A stretch of DNA of 64,000 nt from Bacillota bacterium (GTDB lineage: Bacteria > Bacillota > Clostridia > Oscillospirales > Ethanoligenentaceae), in contig JAEWAE010000011.1 of the NCBI GenBank assembly GCA_023391835.1, forward strand, positions 14,163-78,162, given 5' to 3'. The position numbers and the translations under genes were made by a program. Position 1 is the first letter of the stretch. Each line of letters opens with the position of its first letter. The notes beneath the pieces were generated by a model that was not told the DNA's origin, did no database searches, and worked only from the letters and a program-made list of their open reading frames with translations. Positions 1-8,861 of this stretch are shown piece by piece.

Positions 1-1
1 G

Positions 2-709
2 CTCGATTACTGGGACGGCATCCGCGTCATGGGCGCGGCGCCGGAAAATCCCGGTTGCCTGCGGCTGGGGCGGGAGCTGCAAAAGCGCGGCATTCTCGCC
101 ACCGTCGCCCATTCCGACGCCACCTACGATCAGGTGACGGCGGCCGTTGCCGCGGGCTATCGGGATGTGACGCACATCTATTCCGGCTGCTCGTCGGTGA
201 TCCGGGTCGACGGCTACCGCGTGCCGGGCGTGGTGGAGGCGGGGCTTTTGCGCGACGAGCTCACCGTGCAGGTCATCGCCGATCTGAAGCATCTGCCGGT
301 GCCGCTGCTGCAGCTCATCTATCGCTGCAAGGGCCCCGACCGCATCGAGCTGATCACCGACGGGCTGGAACTGGCCGCGTCGGAGCTCAAAGAGGGCACC
401 GTCTACCGCCAGGCCAATGGGGTCGAAACGGTCTATGAGGATGGCGTCATGAAGCTGATGGACCGCAAAGCCTTTGCCGGCAGTGTGGCCACCAGCCGGA
501 CGCTGGTGAAAAACATGGCCCAGGCGGTGGGCGTGCCGCTGCTCGACGCAGTGAAGATGGCCACATGGTCGCCGGCCAACCGGCTGGGGCTGGGCGGCCG
601 CAAGGGCCTGATCGCCGATGGATACGACGCCGACATCATCCTGTTCGACGCCGATTTCAACGTGCGGCTGTGCATGGTGCGGGGCCGCGTCGTATTCCGC
701 AATATCTGA
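2..709 (+). CDS. nagA: N-acetylglucosamine-6-phosphate deacetylase, 3' part (start lies outside the window)
   Basis: The frame is open from base 2, so this is the C-terminal two thirds of a NagA-type amidohydrolase. The family removes acetate from GlcNAc-6-phosphate in the cytoplasm. Visible family signatures are GAAPENPG (the metal-binding Glu segment), VAHSDATY and DVTHIYSG (metal-binding histidines), ELITDGLEL (catalytic Asp) and an AGSVATS segment, followed by the usual C-terminal beta-sandwich return (DADIILFD). The segment after the second histidine (THIYSGCSSVIR) departs from the usual THLFNAM, so the substrate may be a GlcNAc-6-P variant. It is followed after 36 bases by an epimerase and then a SIS isomerase on the same strand, consistent with one amino-sugar operon. 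Family assignment is confident; exact substrate is inferred. Confidence 0.88.
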   Translation, partial: LDYWDGIRVMGAAPENPGCLRLGRELQKRGILATVAHSDATYDQVTAAVAAGYRDVTHIYSGCSSVIRVDGYRVPGVVEAGLLRDELTVQVIADLKHLPVPLLQLIYRCKGPDRIELITDGLELAASELKEGTVYRQANGVETVYEDGVMKLMDRKAFAGSVATSRTLVKNMAQAVGVPLLDAVKMATWSPANRLGLGGRKGLIADGYDADIILFDADFNVRLCMVRGRVVFRNI

Positions 710-745
710 CGGCCCGCTCCGCGGGGCCGGCAAAGGGGGGTTATC

Positions 746-2011
746 ATGGATTTCGCCGCCGTACAGAAAAAATATCGGGATATGCTGGAGGGGGATTTTT
801 TACCCTTCTGGGAAAAAGCCTTCGACCGGGAATACGGAGGGGTATTCACATGCTTTTCCAACGACGGGAGCCGGCTGCTGTCGCAGGATAAGTACGTCTG
901 GTCCCAGGGCCGCATCCTATGGGTGCTGGCCCGGCTGTGTGACATGAGCGACCGTGGGCGCGTCGCCATTGACCGGGAAAAATACGCCCGTCAGGCGGAA
1001 CAAACCTACTGCCTAATCCGCGACCATGCGGTGCTCGAAAAAGGCGGCGTCTGTGCCTATCTGCTGGACCGGGAGGGCCGACCCAAGGAATCCATCCCGG
1101 GGAAAGGCTTCTACACCAGCTATCTGGTGGACTGCTTTGTCATCATCGGCGTCATGGAATACGCCCGGGTCTTCCGCCGGGCGGACGCCGTCGCTCTGGG
1201 GCTGGAACTTTACGACCGGATGCAGGCGTATCTGGAACGGGGCGACGTCCGCGCTGAGCCCTACCCCGTGCGCAAGGGGTATCGGGCCCACAGCATGGAA
1301 ATGATCTTGTGCAACGTGTGCGGCACGGCGGCCGACGCTCTGCGCGCGTCGGGGCACCCCCGGGAGCCTGAAATGGCCCGCGCCGCCCGGCTGCACGCCC
1401 ACCGGGTCCTTTTCGGCTTTTACGACCCGCGCAACGGGCTGATCCGCGAAATGGTCGGCCCGCCGCAGGAATCCGACACGGTGCTGGCCCGCCATGTGAC
1501 CCCCGGGCATATGAACGAGTGCATGTGGTTTTGCATGGATGCCTATCGGGAAGGCACCGACGGGGAAAGACTCGCCGCCCGTGACCGCATCGCCTCCGTG
1601 GTGCTGCGGAATATGGAAAGCAACTGGGATAAGGAATTCGGCGGGCTCTGCCGTTTCCTTGACCGGGACGGCACCCCGCCCCACGGCCGGCGTATCGGGG
1701 ACGCATATGAAAACCTCGTGCTCGATACGTGGGACACCAAGCTCTGGTGGGTCCATTCCGAGTCGCTTTATACCGTGCTGCGCAGCTACTGTGTCACAGG
1801 CCGGCCGGAATTTGCCGACTGGTATGATCGGCTGGACGACTATGTTTTCACCCGTTTTCCCAACCCCGACCGGCGGGTGGGCGAATGGATTCAGATTCTG
1901 GATCGCCGCGGCCGCCCGCTGGAAAAGGTCGTAGCCCTGCCGGTCAAGGACCCGTTCCACATCTTGCGGGATATGATGCAAATTCTGGAGCTGTCCGCAC
2001 CTCAATTTTAA
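746..2011 (+). CDS. AGE-family N-acylglucosamine 2-epimerase-like protein
   Basis: A 421-residue protein of the (alpha/alpha)6-barrel AGE family, whose members interconvert GlcNAc/ManNAc or epimerise other sugars at C2. The N-terminus has the aromatic-rich YVWSQGRILWVL segment. The GHMNE motif (His255) and the C-terminal FHILR motif (His405) correspond to the two catalytic histidines of the family. The length is typical. The start is supported by AAAGGGGGG just upstream. It sits between nagA and a SIS isomerase (21-base gap to the latter), which fits a role in feeding N-acetyl-hexosamines into the NagA route. Other sugar epimerases such as cellobiose or mannose epimerase share the fold, so the substrate is an inference from the neighbours. 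Confidence 0.85.
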   Translation: MDFAAVQKKYRDMLEGDFLPFWEKAFDREYGGVFTCFSNDGSRLLSQDKYVWSQGRILWVLARLCDMSDRGRVAIDREKYARQAEQTYCLIRDHAVLEKGGVCAYLLDREGRPKESIPGKGFYTSYLVDCFVIIGVMEYARVFRRADAVALGLELYDRMQAYLERGDVRAEPYPVRKGYRAHSMEMILCNVCGTAADALRASGHPREPEMARAARLHAHRVLFGFYDPRNGLIREMVGPPQESDTVLARHVTPGHMNECMWFCMDAYREGTDGERLAARDRIASVVLRNMESNWDKEFGGLCRFLDRDGTPPHGRRIGDAYENLVLDTWDTKLWWVHSESLYTVLRSYCVTGRPEFADWYDRLDDYVFTRFPNPDRRVGEWIQILDRRGRPLEKVVALPVKDPFHILRDMMQILELSAPQF

Positions 2012-2032
2012 ATTTACAAAAAAAGGAGTATA

Positions 2033-2797
2033 ATGGAAATGCAAGAACATATCATGGCCGACTACCTCGGCCGCATCGAGGAATGCCTCGATACCATCCG
2101 CCGGGAAGAAGAAGGACATATCAAGCAGGTGGCCGCCTTGCTGGCCCGGCAGATCGAGCGGGACAAACTGATCTATATCTGGGGCCCGGGCGGGCATTCC
2201 AACATGAACGCCATGGAGGTCTTTTTCCGCGCGGGCAGTCTGATGCATGTCAGCGCCATATTGGATGAGGGCACGATGCTTTCCAGCGGGGCGCTGCGTT
2301 CCATGAATATCGAGCGTACGCCCGGCTACGGCCGGATCGTCATCCGCGACAATCATATCGGCAAGGGCGACCTGCTGATTCTCGCCAACGCTTACGGCAT
2401 CAACACCGCCTGCATCGACGCGGCTCTGGAATGCCGGGCCATCGGCGCCACGACGGTGTCCGTCAGTTCGGCGGCTCACGCCCGCATGACCCCGCTGGAT
2501 CATCCGGCCAGGCATCCTTCCAAAAAGAATCTGGACGAAGTATGCGATTACCACATTGATTCCAAAATCGTCAGCGGGGACGCCGTCATGGATATCGAGG
2601 GCATCCCGCAGAAGATGGGCGCCATTTCCACCTTTGCCAACGCATATATTCTCAATTCGCTGATGATGGAGACCGGGATTTTGCTGGGCGCGACGGGCAT
2701 GGATGTGCCGATCTGGAAAAGCGGCAATGCGCCGGGCGGGGATGAGTGGAACGACCGTTACACCGCCCATTTCCGCGGGAAAATCCGCTGGCTGTGA
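2033..2797 (+). CDS. SIS-domain sugar isomerase (UPF0309-like)
   Basis: A 254-residue protein with a single sugar isomerase (SIS) domain. The first third contains a phosphosugar-binding type segment (YIWGPGGHSNMNA) and the fold continues through GDLLILANAYG and TTVSVSSAAHA, as in the UPF0309 group of putative phosphosugar-binding proteins. The start has a good ribosome binding site (AAAAAGGAGT). No catalytic role is established for UPF0309; its position behind nagA and an AGE epimerase suggests that it handles a phosphorylated amino sugar in the cytoplasm. It ends about 200 bases before the next regulator gene, so it probably closes the amino-sugar operon. Confidence 0.82.
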   Translation: MEMQEHIMADYLGRIEECLDTIRREEEGHIKQVAALLARQIERDKLIYIWGPGGHSNMNAMEVFFRAGSLMHVSAILDEGTMLSSGALRSMNIERTPGYGRIVIRDNHIGKGDLLILANAYGINTACIDAALECRAIGATTVSVSSAAHARMTPLDHPARHPSKKNLDEVCDYHIDSKIVSGDAVMDIEGIPQKMGAISTFANAYILNSLMMETGILLGATGMDVPIWKSGNAPGGDEWNDRYTAHFRGKIRWL

Positions 2798-2995
2798 GGC
2801 GGACGGATATGCGGGCGCAAAGACAATAGCAGGGCCGCCTTTTCCGACGGCAGCATGGTCAACGGGGAACATGACGCGAGGTTGCGCGGGATCTGTTTCA
2901 AACGGCAGGACGGCCGGGAAGCAGGTGGTCCAACCTGGAGTGGTGCTCCCCGTTTTTGGCAAGCAGTCTGGAAGATAAAGGAGTGTCGATTAAAA

Positions 2996-3943
2996 ATGTT
3001 TTCCGAGTTGGATCGCGCGGAGTATCACGGAATCCGGCTGTATACCCGGAAAGACAACTATAACGGCGAGCTGCCGGTTTTCATCAGCCGGGTGTCGTCG
3101 CCCGGCCGGCTCTCTCCGCTGCACCGGCATGAGATGATCCAGATCAATTACGTCTATCGCGGCAAATTGATCCACCATATCAACCATTCCAGCTTCGAGC
3201 TGGTCAAAGGCGATATTTTCATCATCCCTCCCTACATACCGCATCAGTTGGAAAGCATCCCCGGCGCGGATTTCCAGATCGTCGAGTTGGAAATGGCACC
3301 CGAATTCATCATGGGTCTGCCGCAGGACGGCGGGCTTTCGATGGAATCCAACTCCGCTTTCTTTGATTTTTCCTATATCGAGCCGTTTCTTGTGTCGGAA
3401 TGCAGTGTCAAGCCCCGGCTGAATCTGACCGGCACCAAGCAAATCATCGTCGAGTCGCTGCTGGATGAGATTTTCGGCGAATACCAAAATCGGGCGGACA
3501 GCTTTCTGCTGGCCATCAAGGCCGACATGCTCAAGCTGCTGGTGCTGCTGGGCCGGTATTTCCGGGAGGATGTGCAGCAGGAGTCGGAAGTGATGCAGGT
3601 TTTCGATCACCACCGCGACGCCATGCAGAAGGCTATCCGGTTTATCGAGGAACATTTCGCCGAGCCGATTTCCATCGAGGAAGTATCGAAGGTGGCGATG
3701 CTTTCCCAGTCGTATTTCAGCTATCTTTTCAAAGTGGTGACCAACCGAACCTTTGTGGAATATCTCAACTCGCGCCGCATCCGCTGCGCCATGGAACTGC
3801 TCAAAACGACCGATCATCTGGTGGTTGACGTCTGCTACGAGTCGGGGTTCCAGAATGTCAACCATTTCAACCGCACCTTTAAAAGCATCGTCGGCCTTTC
3901 CCCGACACAGTTCCGCCGGGCCAACCGCCTGGTGACCGGCTGA
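2996..3943 (+). CDS. AraC-family transcriptional regulator with N-terminal cupin
   Basis: The frame is open further upstream, but the ATG at 2996 has AAAGGAG at the correct spacing and begins a normal AraC protein of 315 residues. Residues about 40-105 form a cupin sugar-sensing domain (HRHEMIQIN, then the IPPYIPHQLES strand). Residues about 210-310 form the double helix-turn-helix, with the second-helix signature FQNVNHFNRTFK and the terminal GLSPTQFR. It is a cytoplasmic regulator, unlike the membrane AraC sensors elsewhere in the window. It lies directly in front of one of these sensors (52-base gap), so two AraC proteins in tandem precede importer A. The ligand is not predictable. Confidence 0.9.
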   Translation: MFSELDRAEYHGIRLYTRKDNYNGELPVFISRVSSPGRLSPLHRHEMIQINYVYRGKLIHHINHSSFELVKGDIFIIPPYIPHQLESIPGADFQIVELEMAPEFIMGLPQDGGLSMESNSAFFDFSYIEPFLVSECSVKPRLNLTGTKQIIVESLLDEIFGEYQNRADSFLLAIKADMLKLLVLLGRYFREDVQQESEVMQVFDHHRDAMQKAIRFIEEHFAEPISIEEVSKVAMLSQSYFSYLFKVVTNRTFVEYLNSRRIRCAMELLKTTDHLVVDVCYESGFQNVNHFNRTFKSIVGLSPTQFRRANRLVTG

Positions 3944-3995
3944 CCGGCACACGGCCATTTTCGCGGTCCGTTTCACGGCATAAGGAGATGAACCT

Positions 3996-6290
3996 ATGTT
4001 TCGCAGAAAACGTAACACCTATATGCTTTTTTTTGCGTCCTATGCCATGGTACTGCTCGTCACGATATCCAGTCTGGCCGTCTATTACTCCCAGATATCC
4101 CGGCAGTTTTTCGACGATACCCGCCAGCAGCGTACAGCACTGCTCAACCAGCTGGAAGACAACGTCGACAGCAAACTGAAGTATGCCGACGCCCTGCTCA
4201 ACAGCACCATGGCGGACAGCAGCCTGGCGCAGGTGACCGGCGGCTTCGCTCCCCTGACGGATCTCATGGATAAAATGCATAACGCCTACCAGCCGGATTA
4301 TCTGCTGAATTTCGCCATTTATTTCCCCGGATCGGACGAGGTCGTCACCCAGGGAGTTCATATGGATACCGAGGACTATTTTACTTATATGTATCGGATC
4401 ACCGGCATGTCCTATGCCGCCTTCCGCGCGGAGTATCTGGACAAGTACGCGGCGCGCGCGCTGATGCAGCCGGTGAAAGTGCAGCTTTTTGAGCGCAGCC
4501 CACAGCTCGTGCTGCCGTATGTGCAGTCCTATCCCGTGGATTCCGGCAAGACGGAGCAGGCCAAAATGCTGGTTTTTCTGGATACCAGCGACACGACCGA
4601 CCTGATCGCCCAACTGGGGCGTTCCACCCATTCCCGGGTATATATCCTCAATTCGGAAAACCAGGTGGTGCTCTCGTCCGGCAAGGCCGCCGCGCCGTCC
4701 GCCCAGCTGATCGCCGCGCTGAAAAAAAACGGCACCGCTCAGTTCCGAGTCGGCGGGGGGAAACAGGTGGTGTCGCAGGCGGTGTCTCCCCGCAACGGCT
4801 GGCGCTATGTGCTGGTGACGCCGCAGACCGCCTATCTCTGGAGCAATAAGCAGATTACGGTCAGTTGGCTGGCCATTTTCGGGGTGTATCTGGTGATCGG
4901 CTTCCTGATCGCGCATTTTCTGGCCAAGCGCAGCTGCAAGCCGATCTATGAGATCAACGAGGTCATCCGCACCCATCAGAAAGGCGGCCCGGCCGTCTCC
5001 GAACCGAATGAATTTCTGCATATCCGCAATACGCTCATCCGACAGTATAACATCGACCGGGATCTGAACGCCGTGATTCAGGACCAGCTCCCCATCGTGC
5101 GGCAGGCGTTCCTCAATTCGATTGTCCGTGGGGTGGAAACCCATTATGACGAGGCGATAAAACGTTTCCCCTCGCTGGGCATTCACCTGATTTCCCAGCA
5201 GTTTGTCATAGCGGTATTTGACTTTGACACGGAAAGTCCATTTTTTCTGGAAAACGAACGCAGCGAGGATGAAAACCTTTCGCTGGCGCGTTCCATGATA
5301 GGGGACGAGGAAAAGAGCCGGATCGCCAACGGGCAGCTGTGCTTTTTGCTGGATCTGGACCGCAACCTGTACGCGCTGCTGATCAATCTGGCGGAAAAAG
5401 CCGACCCGAATGAGGCGGCTGCCGGTATGCGGCAGCGGCTGGATGATTTGGGGGAACAGCTCTCGGAGTGTTTCCGGCTGGTGGTACGCTTTGGAGTGGG
5501 AAATGTACACCGGGAGCTGGCCGGTCTGCCGGAATGTCTTGCGGAAGCCCGGAAGGCGCTGCAGGCCGGCCGGTGGCGGGAAAACGGCGGCACGGTGCTT
5601 TTTGACGAGGTGGAAAACGCCGGGCCCAGCTACTATTTTCCCACCGACACCGAGTATCTGCTGGTGCGCAATCTTCAAGATGGAAATTATCACGATGCGC
5701 GGGAACTGATCGGCAATATTTTTGCCATCAACCGGCACCTGGTGCAGGGTGAGGCAGCTACCGATGCCTTTTTGGATGTGGTCTGTTTTGCACTGGTGCG
5801 GGTGATGAATGGGACGCTGAAATCCCGGTGTCGTCCGCCGGAGCCGGCCGACTCGCTGCGCGGCCGGATGGGGCCGCACCCGACGCTGGAAGAGGCCCGC
5901 ACCGTGCTGCTTAAATATGTCGATCGCATCGCGGATGCCCGACAGCTCCGCACAGTCAGCAAGACTGAGCTGCTGGTCAACCGCATCGCCGCCTATCTCG
6001 ACGAGAGCGCAACGTCCGACCTGCCCGATCTGAATTCGGTGGCGGCCCGATTCCATGTGACGCCGCAGTATGTGTCGAATATATTCACCAAATATCGGCA
6101 CGAGCATATCAAGGATTACATATCCCGTTTGAAGCTCAAACAGGCGAAAGAGTATCTGACCAGCACCAGGTTGTCGCTTCACGACATATCGGTGCAGATG
6201 GGGTATGCCGATGAAATGGGCATTTTCCGGTTGTTCCGCAAATATGAGAATATGACGCCGGGAGAATACCGCGCACAAAATCAGGGATGA
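3996..6290 (+). CDS. Membrane-bound AraC-type sensor-regulator (sensor A)
   Basis: A 764-residue one-component sensor of the YesN/YesS-like type. One transmembrane helix lies at about residues 8-30 and a second at about 288-310 (WLAIFGVYLVIGFLIAHFL). They enclose an extracellular Cache-like domain. A cytoplasmic linker follows, then an AraC double helix-turn-helix in the last 100 residues (VTPQYVSNIFTKYR, QAKEYL, YADEMGIFRLFRKYE, MTPGEYR). Such proteins usually sense an extracellular or binding-protein-bound sugar and activate an adjacent importer. It lies upstream of importer A on the same strand, separated by a 564-base AT-rich promoter region. The start at 3996 is preceded by TAAGGAGATG. 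Confidence 0.9.
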   Translation: MFRRKRNTYMLFFASYAMVLLVTISSLAVYYSQISRQFFDDTRQQRTALLNQLEDNVDSKLKYADALLNSTMADSSLAQVTGGFAPLTDLMDKMHNAYQPDYLLNFAIYFPGSDEVVTQGVHMDTEDYFTYMYRITGMSYAAFRAEYLDKYAARALMQPVKVQLFERSPQLVLPYVQSYPVDSGKTEQAKMLVFLDTSDTTDLIAQLGRSTHSRVYILNSENQVVLSSGKAAAPSAQLIAALKKNGTAQFRVGGGKQVVSQAVSPRNGWRYVLVTPQTAYLWSNKQITVSWLAIFGVYLVIGFLIAHFLAKRSCKPIYEINEVIRTHQKGGPAVSEPNEFLHIRNTLIRQYNIDRDLNAVIQDQLPIVRQAFLNSIVRGVETHYDEAIKRFPSLGIHLISQQFVIAVFDFDTESPFFLENERSEDENLSLARSMIGDEEKSRIANGQLCFLLDLDRNLYALLINLAEKADPNEAAAGMRQRLDDLGEQLSECFRLVVRFGVGNVHRELAGLPECLAEARKALQAGRWRENGGTVLFDEVENAGPSYYFPTDTEYLLVRNLQDGNYHDARELIGNIFAINRHLVQGEAATDAFLDVVCFALVRVMNGTLKSRCRPPEPADSLRGRMGPHPTLEEARTVLLKYVDRIADARQLRTVSKTELLVNRIAAYLDESATSDLPDLNSVAARFHVTPQYVSNIFTKYRHEHIKDYISRLKLKQAKEYLTSTRLSLHDISVQMGYADEMGIFRLFRKYENMTPGEYRAQNQG

Positions 6291-6854
6291 CAACCTAGGT
6301 GCAAAATAATACGGAAAAACAATCATATTTATGCAAATTGAACCGGGACGGCCGTAACATTCTGCTTTCACGGCCGCCTGCGGTACTTTTGAACGCTAAT
6401 TTTGAAGGCCTTAAAATGAATTTATATAAAATATAAAATTCACAATCTAGATTTGAGACACGCAAAAATATGAAACAGACCAGAAAATTCATATGGTTAT
6501 CCACAATAGATAAAATATACAGACGCATGAAACAGGATAAAATGCCTTAATTGGCAGGCAAATCGGATGATAAATTAAAGCGCGCCGCATAATTGAAAAA
6601 ATAAAAATTCTATAATGGCCGCTGACTTATCGGATCATGCGGGTTCTCCGAAAAAAACCGGCTTGAAAATGGCTGTTTCTTAATTTCCGTGGGAGAATCT
6701 GAAAAAATGAAGATTTACGGACATCCCCAAACTCCATATAATAGAGTCATAGATTCAGCAGATGAGATAAATAGATATAAAATTATAAATATACAGCCAA
6801 ATATATGTGCAAGTAGATGGGCATGGCCCAAAATTCAGATAAGGGTGTGATCGT
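6291..6854. other. AT-rich intergenic region in front of importer A
   Basis: This 564-base stretch contains no convincing gene. It is much richer in A and T than the coding DNA on either side. Its first 120 bases hold a short inverted repeat around the palindrome ACGGCCGT (near 6350-6385). The last 140 bases hold the best promoter of importer A (6714-6742). The long AT-rich region between them is the expected place for AraC-type operator sites, but I cannot define them. Confidence 0.6.
6714..6742 (+). promoter_or_regulatory. Candidate promoter of importer A
   Basis: TTTACG at 6714-6719 and a perfect TATAAT at 6737-6742 are separated by 17 bases. The -35 element is weak (no G at position 3) and sits in the 11-mer ATTTACGGACA, which recurs exactly in front of importer D. 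A weak -35 with a perfect -10 fits an activator-dependent promoter, as expected for AraC control. Confidence 0.6.
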
Positions 6855-7835
6855 GTGAACCAGATGAAAGAAGCGGTGGCTTCTCCGCAGGTCCATGCCA
6901 ACGAATCAATAATTATACATAACCGGCGGTGGTCCCGATGGCGGCTGGTCAAGAAAAACTGGCAGCTATATCTGTTTATCCTGCCGGCGATCGTGGCATT
7001 CGCACTTTTTTCCTATATCCCCATGTATGGGGTACAGATCGCCTTCAAGGCATACAATCCGGTGTTGGGCTTCTGGGGCAGCCCATGGGCCGACCCCTGG
7101 TACAAATACTTTAAGCTCTTTTTCAGTTCGGCGTGGTTTATGACCACTCTTAAGAATACACTCGTCCTTTCGCTTTATGGCTTTGTGATCGGTAATATCG
7201 CGCCGCTGATTCTGGCTTTGATGATCAATGAGGCGGCCAACGTACACTTCAAAAAGACCGTACAGATGGTCACATATATCCCTTACTTCATTTCCACGGT
7301 GGTACTGGTCGGCATGCTCAACCAGATGTTTTCCAGTTCCGGGATCGTGAACGAGATGCTTCGTGCCGTGGGGCTGCCCCAATATAATTTTTTGACCAGC
7401 GACCCGGCGTTCAAGCACCTGTATGTCTGGTCCGGCGCATGGCAGGGCACCGGCTACGGCTCGATCATCTATTTCGCCGCGCTCTGCAATGTGTCGCCGG
7501 AGCTTCATGAGGCGGCCACGATAGACGGAGCGGGTCGGTTTCAAAGGATCATCCATATTGATATTCCGGCTGTGATACCGACGTTTGTCGTGCTGCTGAT
7601 CATGGGTGCGGGCCAGATCATGAATGTCAGCTACGAAAAGGTGCTGGCGATGCAGAATAATGTCAACCTCGGCGTATCGGAAGTCATCAACACCTATGTA
7701 TACAAAACCGGAATCGTCCACGCACAGTACAGTCTTTCCTCCGCCGTGGGTCTTTTCAACAACGTCATCAACCTGATCCTGCTGATCCTTGTGAACAAGA
7801 TATGCAAACAGGTCAGCGACACTTCGCTTTGGTAG
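6855..7835 (+). CDS. ABC sugar importer permease, LplB-like (importer A)
   Basis: A 326-residue integral membrane protein with six predicted helices, of the LplB/MalF-type family of oligosaccharide permeases. The cytoplasmic EAA loop is ELHEAATIDGAGRF, the contact site for the ATPase. The start is a GTG preceded by AAGGGTG; in-frame ATG codons occur just downstream. The N-terminal 35 residues are a hydrophilic tail before the first helix. It is followed after 10 bases by the second permease and then a binding lipoprotein, making a standard importer lacking an ATPase gene. The imported sugar cannot be read from sequence; the upstream amino-sugar genes and downstream amidohydrolases are the only hints. 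Confidence 0.92.
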   Translation: MNQMKEAVASPQVHANESIIIHNRRWSRWRLVKKNWQLYLFILPAIVAFALFSYIPMYGVQIAFKAYNPVLGFWGSPWADPWYKYFKLFFSSAWFMTTLKNTLVLSLYGFVIGNIAPLILALMINEAANVHFKKTVQMVTYIPYFISTVVLVGMLNQMFSSSGIVNEMLRAVGLPQYNFLTSDPAFKHLYVWSGAWQGTGYGSIIYFAALCNVSPELHEAATIDGAGRFQRIIHIDIPAVIPTFVVLLIMGAGQIMNVSYEKVLAMQNNVNLGVSEVINTYVYKTGIVHAQYSLSSAVGLFNNVINLILLILVNKICKQVSDTSLW

Positions 7836-7845
7836 AGGGATTGAT

Positions 7846-8745
7846 ATGGTTATCAAAGAATCAATAGGGGACCGTGTGTTTAATACGGCCATGTATGTCC
7901 TGCTGGGGATCATTCTCCTGCTGTGCGCGTATCCGATCTGGTATGTGATCATATGCTCGATCAGTTCCCCCTATTATATAAACAATGGGCAAGTGCTTTT
8001 GTGGCCCAAGGGTGTGACGCTTGAGGGATATGCGGCGGTTTTCCAGGAGCCGTCGGTGCTGATCGGCTATCGCAATTCTATTTTGTACACGGTATTCGGC
8101 ACGCTTCTCGCGCTGATCGTCACGCTGCCAGCGGCGTATGCGGTATCGAGGAATGATTTTGTCGGTCATAATTTTTTTATGGCGGTGATTACCTTCACCA
8201 TGTTTTTCAGCGGCGGCATGATACCCGCCTATCTGGTGGTGCAAAGGCTCGGCCTGATCAATTCGCCGTTTTGCCTGATCGTTCTGGGCACCGTGAGCGC
8301 CTACGATGTGATCCTATGCCGCACATTTTTTCAAAACAGCATCCCGCATGAGCTTCAAGACGCGGCCGAAATAGACGGGTGTTCCAATTTCAAGCTGTTC
8401 GTCAGCGTGATCTTGCCTCTTTCCAAGCCGATCATCGCGGTGATGGTGCTCTTTATCGCAGTGGGCAAATGGAACAATTACTTCACGGCCCTTCTTTATC
8501 TCACCAATCCCAATTTGCAGCCCCTGCAGTTGGTGCTCTATAATCTGCTGCTCAAAAGCGACACGCTTGCCAAGATGATCGAGCAGGGGGTGGTGGATGC
8601 CGGCGACGTGCAGAAGAGCATGAATATCCAGCAGCTGATCCGCTACTCGCTGATCGTGACGGCCTCAGTGCCCGTGATGCTTCTCTATCCGCTGATACAG
8701 AAATATTTCGTCAAGGGCGTCATGATCGGCTCGGTCAAAGGCTGA
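7846..8745 (+). CDS. ABC sugar importer permease, YtcP-like (importer A)
   Basis: A 299-residue inner-membrane permease of the YtcP/AraQ/MalG type, the usual partner of LplB-like permeases. It has six predicted helices, a FFSGGMIPAYLV segment typical of this subgroup, the EAA loop (ELQDAAEIDGCSNFK) and the conserved C-terminus KYFVKGVMIGSVKG. It begins 10 bases after the LplB-like gene, so the two are translationally close and should form a heterodimer. The required ATPase is not encoded nearby and is presumably a shared MsmX-type protein encoded elsewhere (established for related Firmicute importers, inferred here). Confidence 0.92.
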   Translation: MVIKESIGDRVFNTAMYVLLGIILLLCAYPIWYVIICSISSPYYINNGQVLLWPKGVTLEGYAAVFQEPSVLIGYRNSILYTVFGTLLALIVTLPAAYAVSRNDFVGHNFFMAVITFTMFFSGGMIPAYLVVQRLGLINSPFCLIVLGTVSAYDVILCRTFFQNSIPHELQDAAEIDGCSNFKLFVSVILPLSKPIIAVMVLFIAVGKWNNYFTALLYLTNPNLQPLQLVLYNLLLKSDTLAKMIEQGVVDAGDVQKSMNIQQLIRYSLIVTASVPVMLLYPLIQKYFVKGVMIGSVKG

Positions 8746-8861
8746 CGCGTGCCGATCACATTACTTCGGCTGCTATAGCGGCAAAATTTGGCGTGCAGGT
8801 CTGTGACTTGCCAAATAAGCCGCTTTCAGATCAATATTAAAATGGCAGGGAGGAATTGTGT

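Noticed and set aside
1013..2962. Long minus-strand open frame opposite the epimerase and SIS genes
   Set aside because: Composition is typical of an antisense frame in GC-rich DNA (Pro, His, Arg, Gly-rich) and the plus-strand genes are well supported.
3879..6371. Long open frame of about 830 codons on the minus strand
   Set aside because: It is antisense to the membrane AraC sensor A, whose domains are clear, and has no recognisable motif. High GC content produces such frames.
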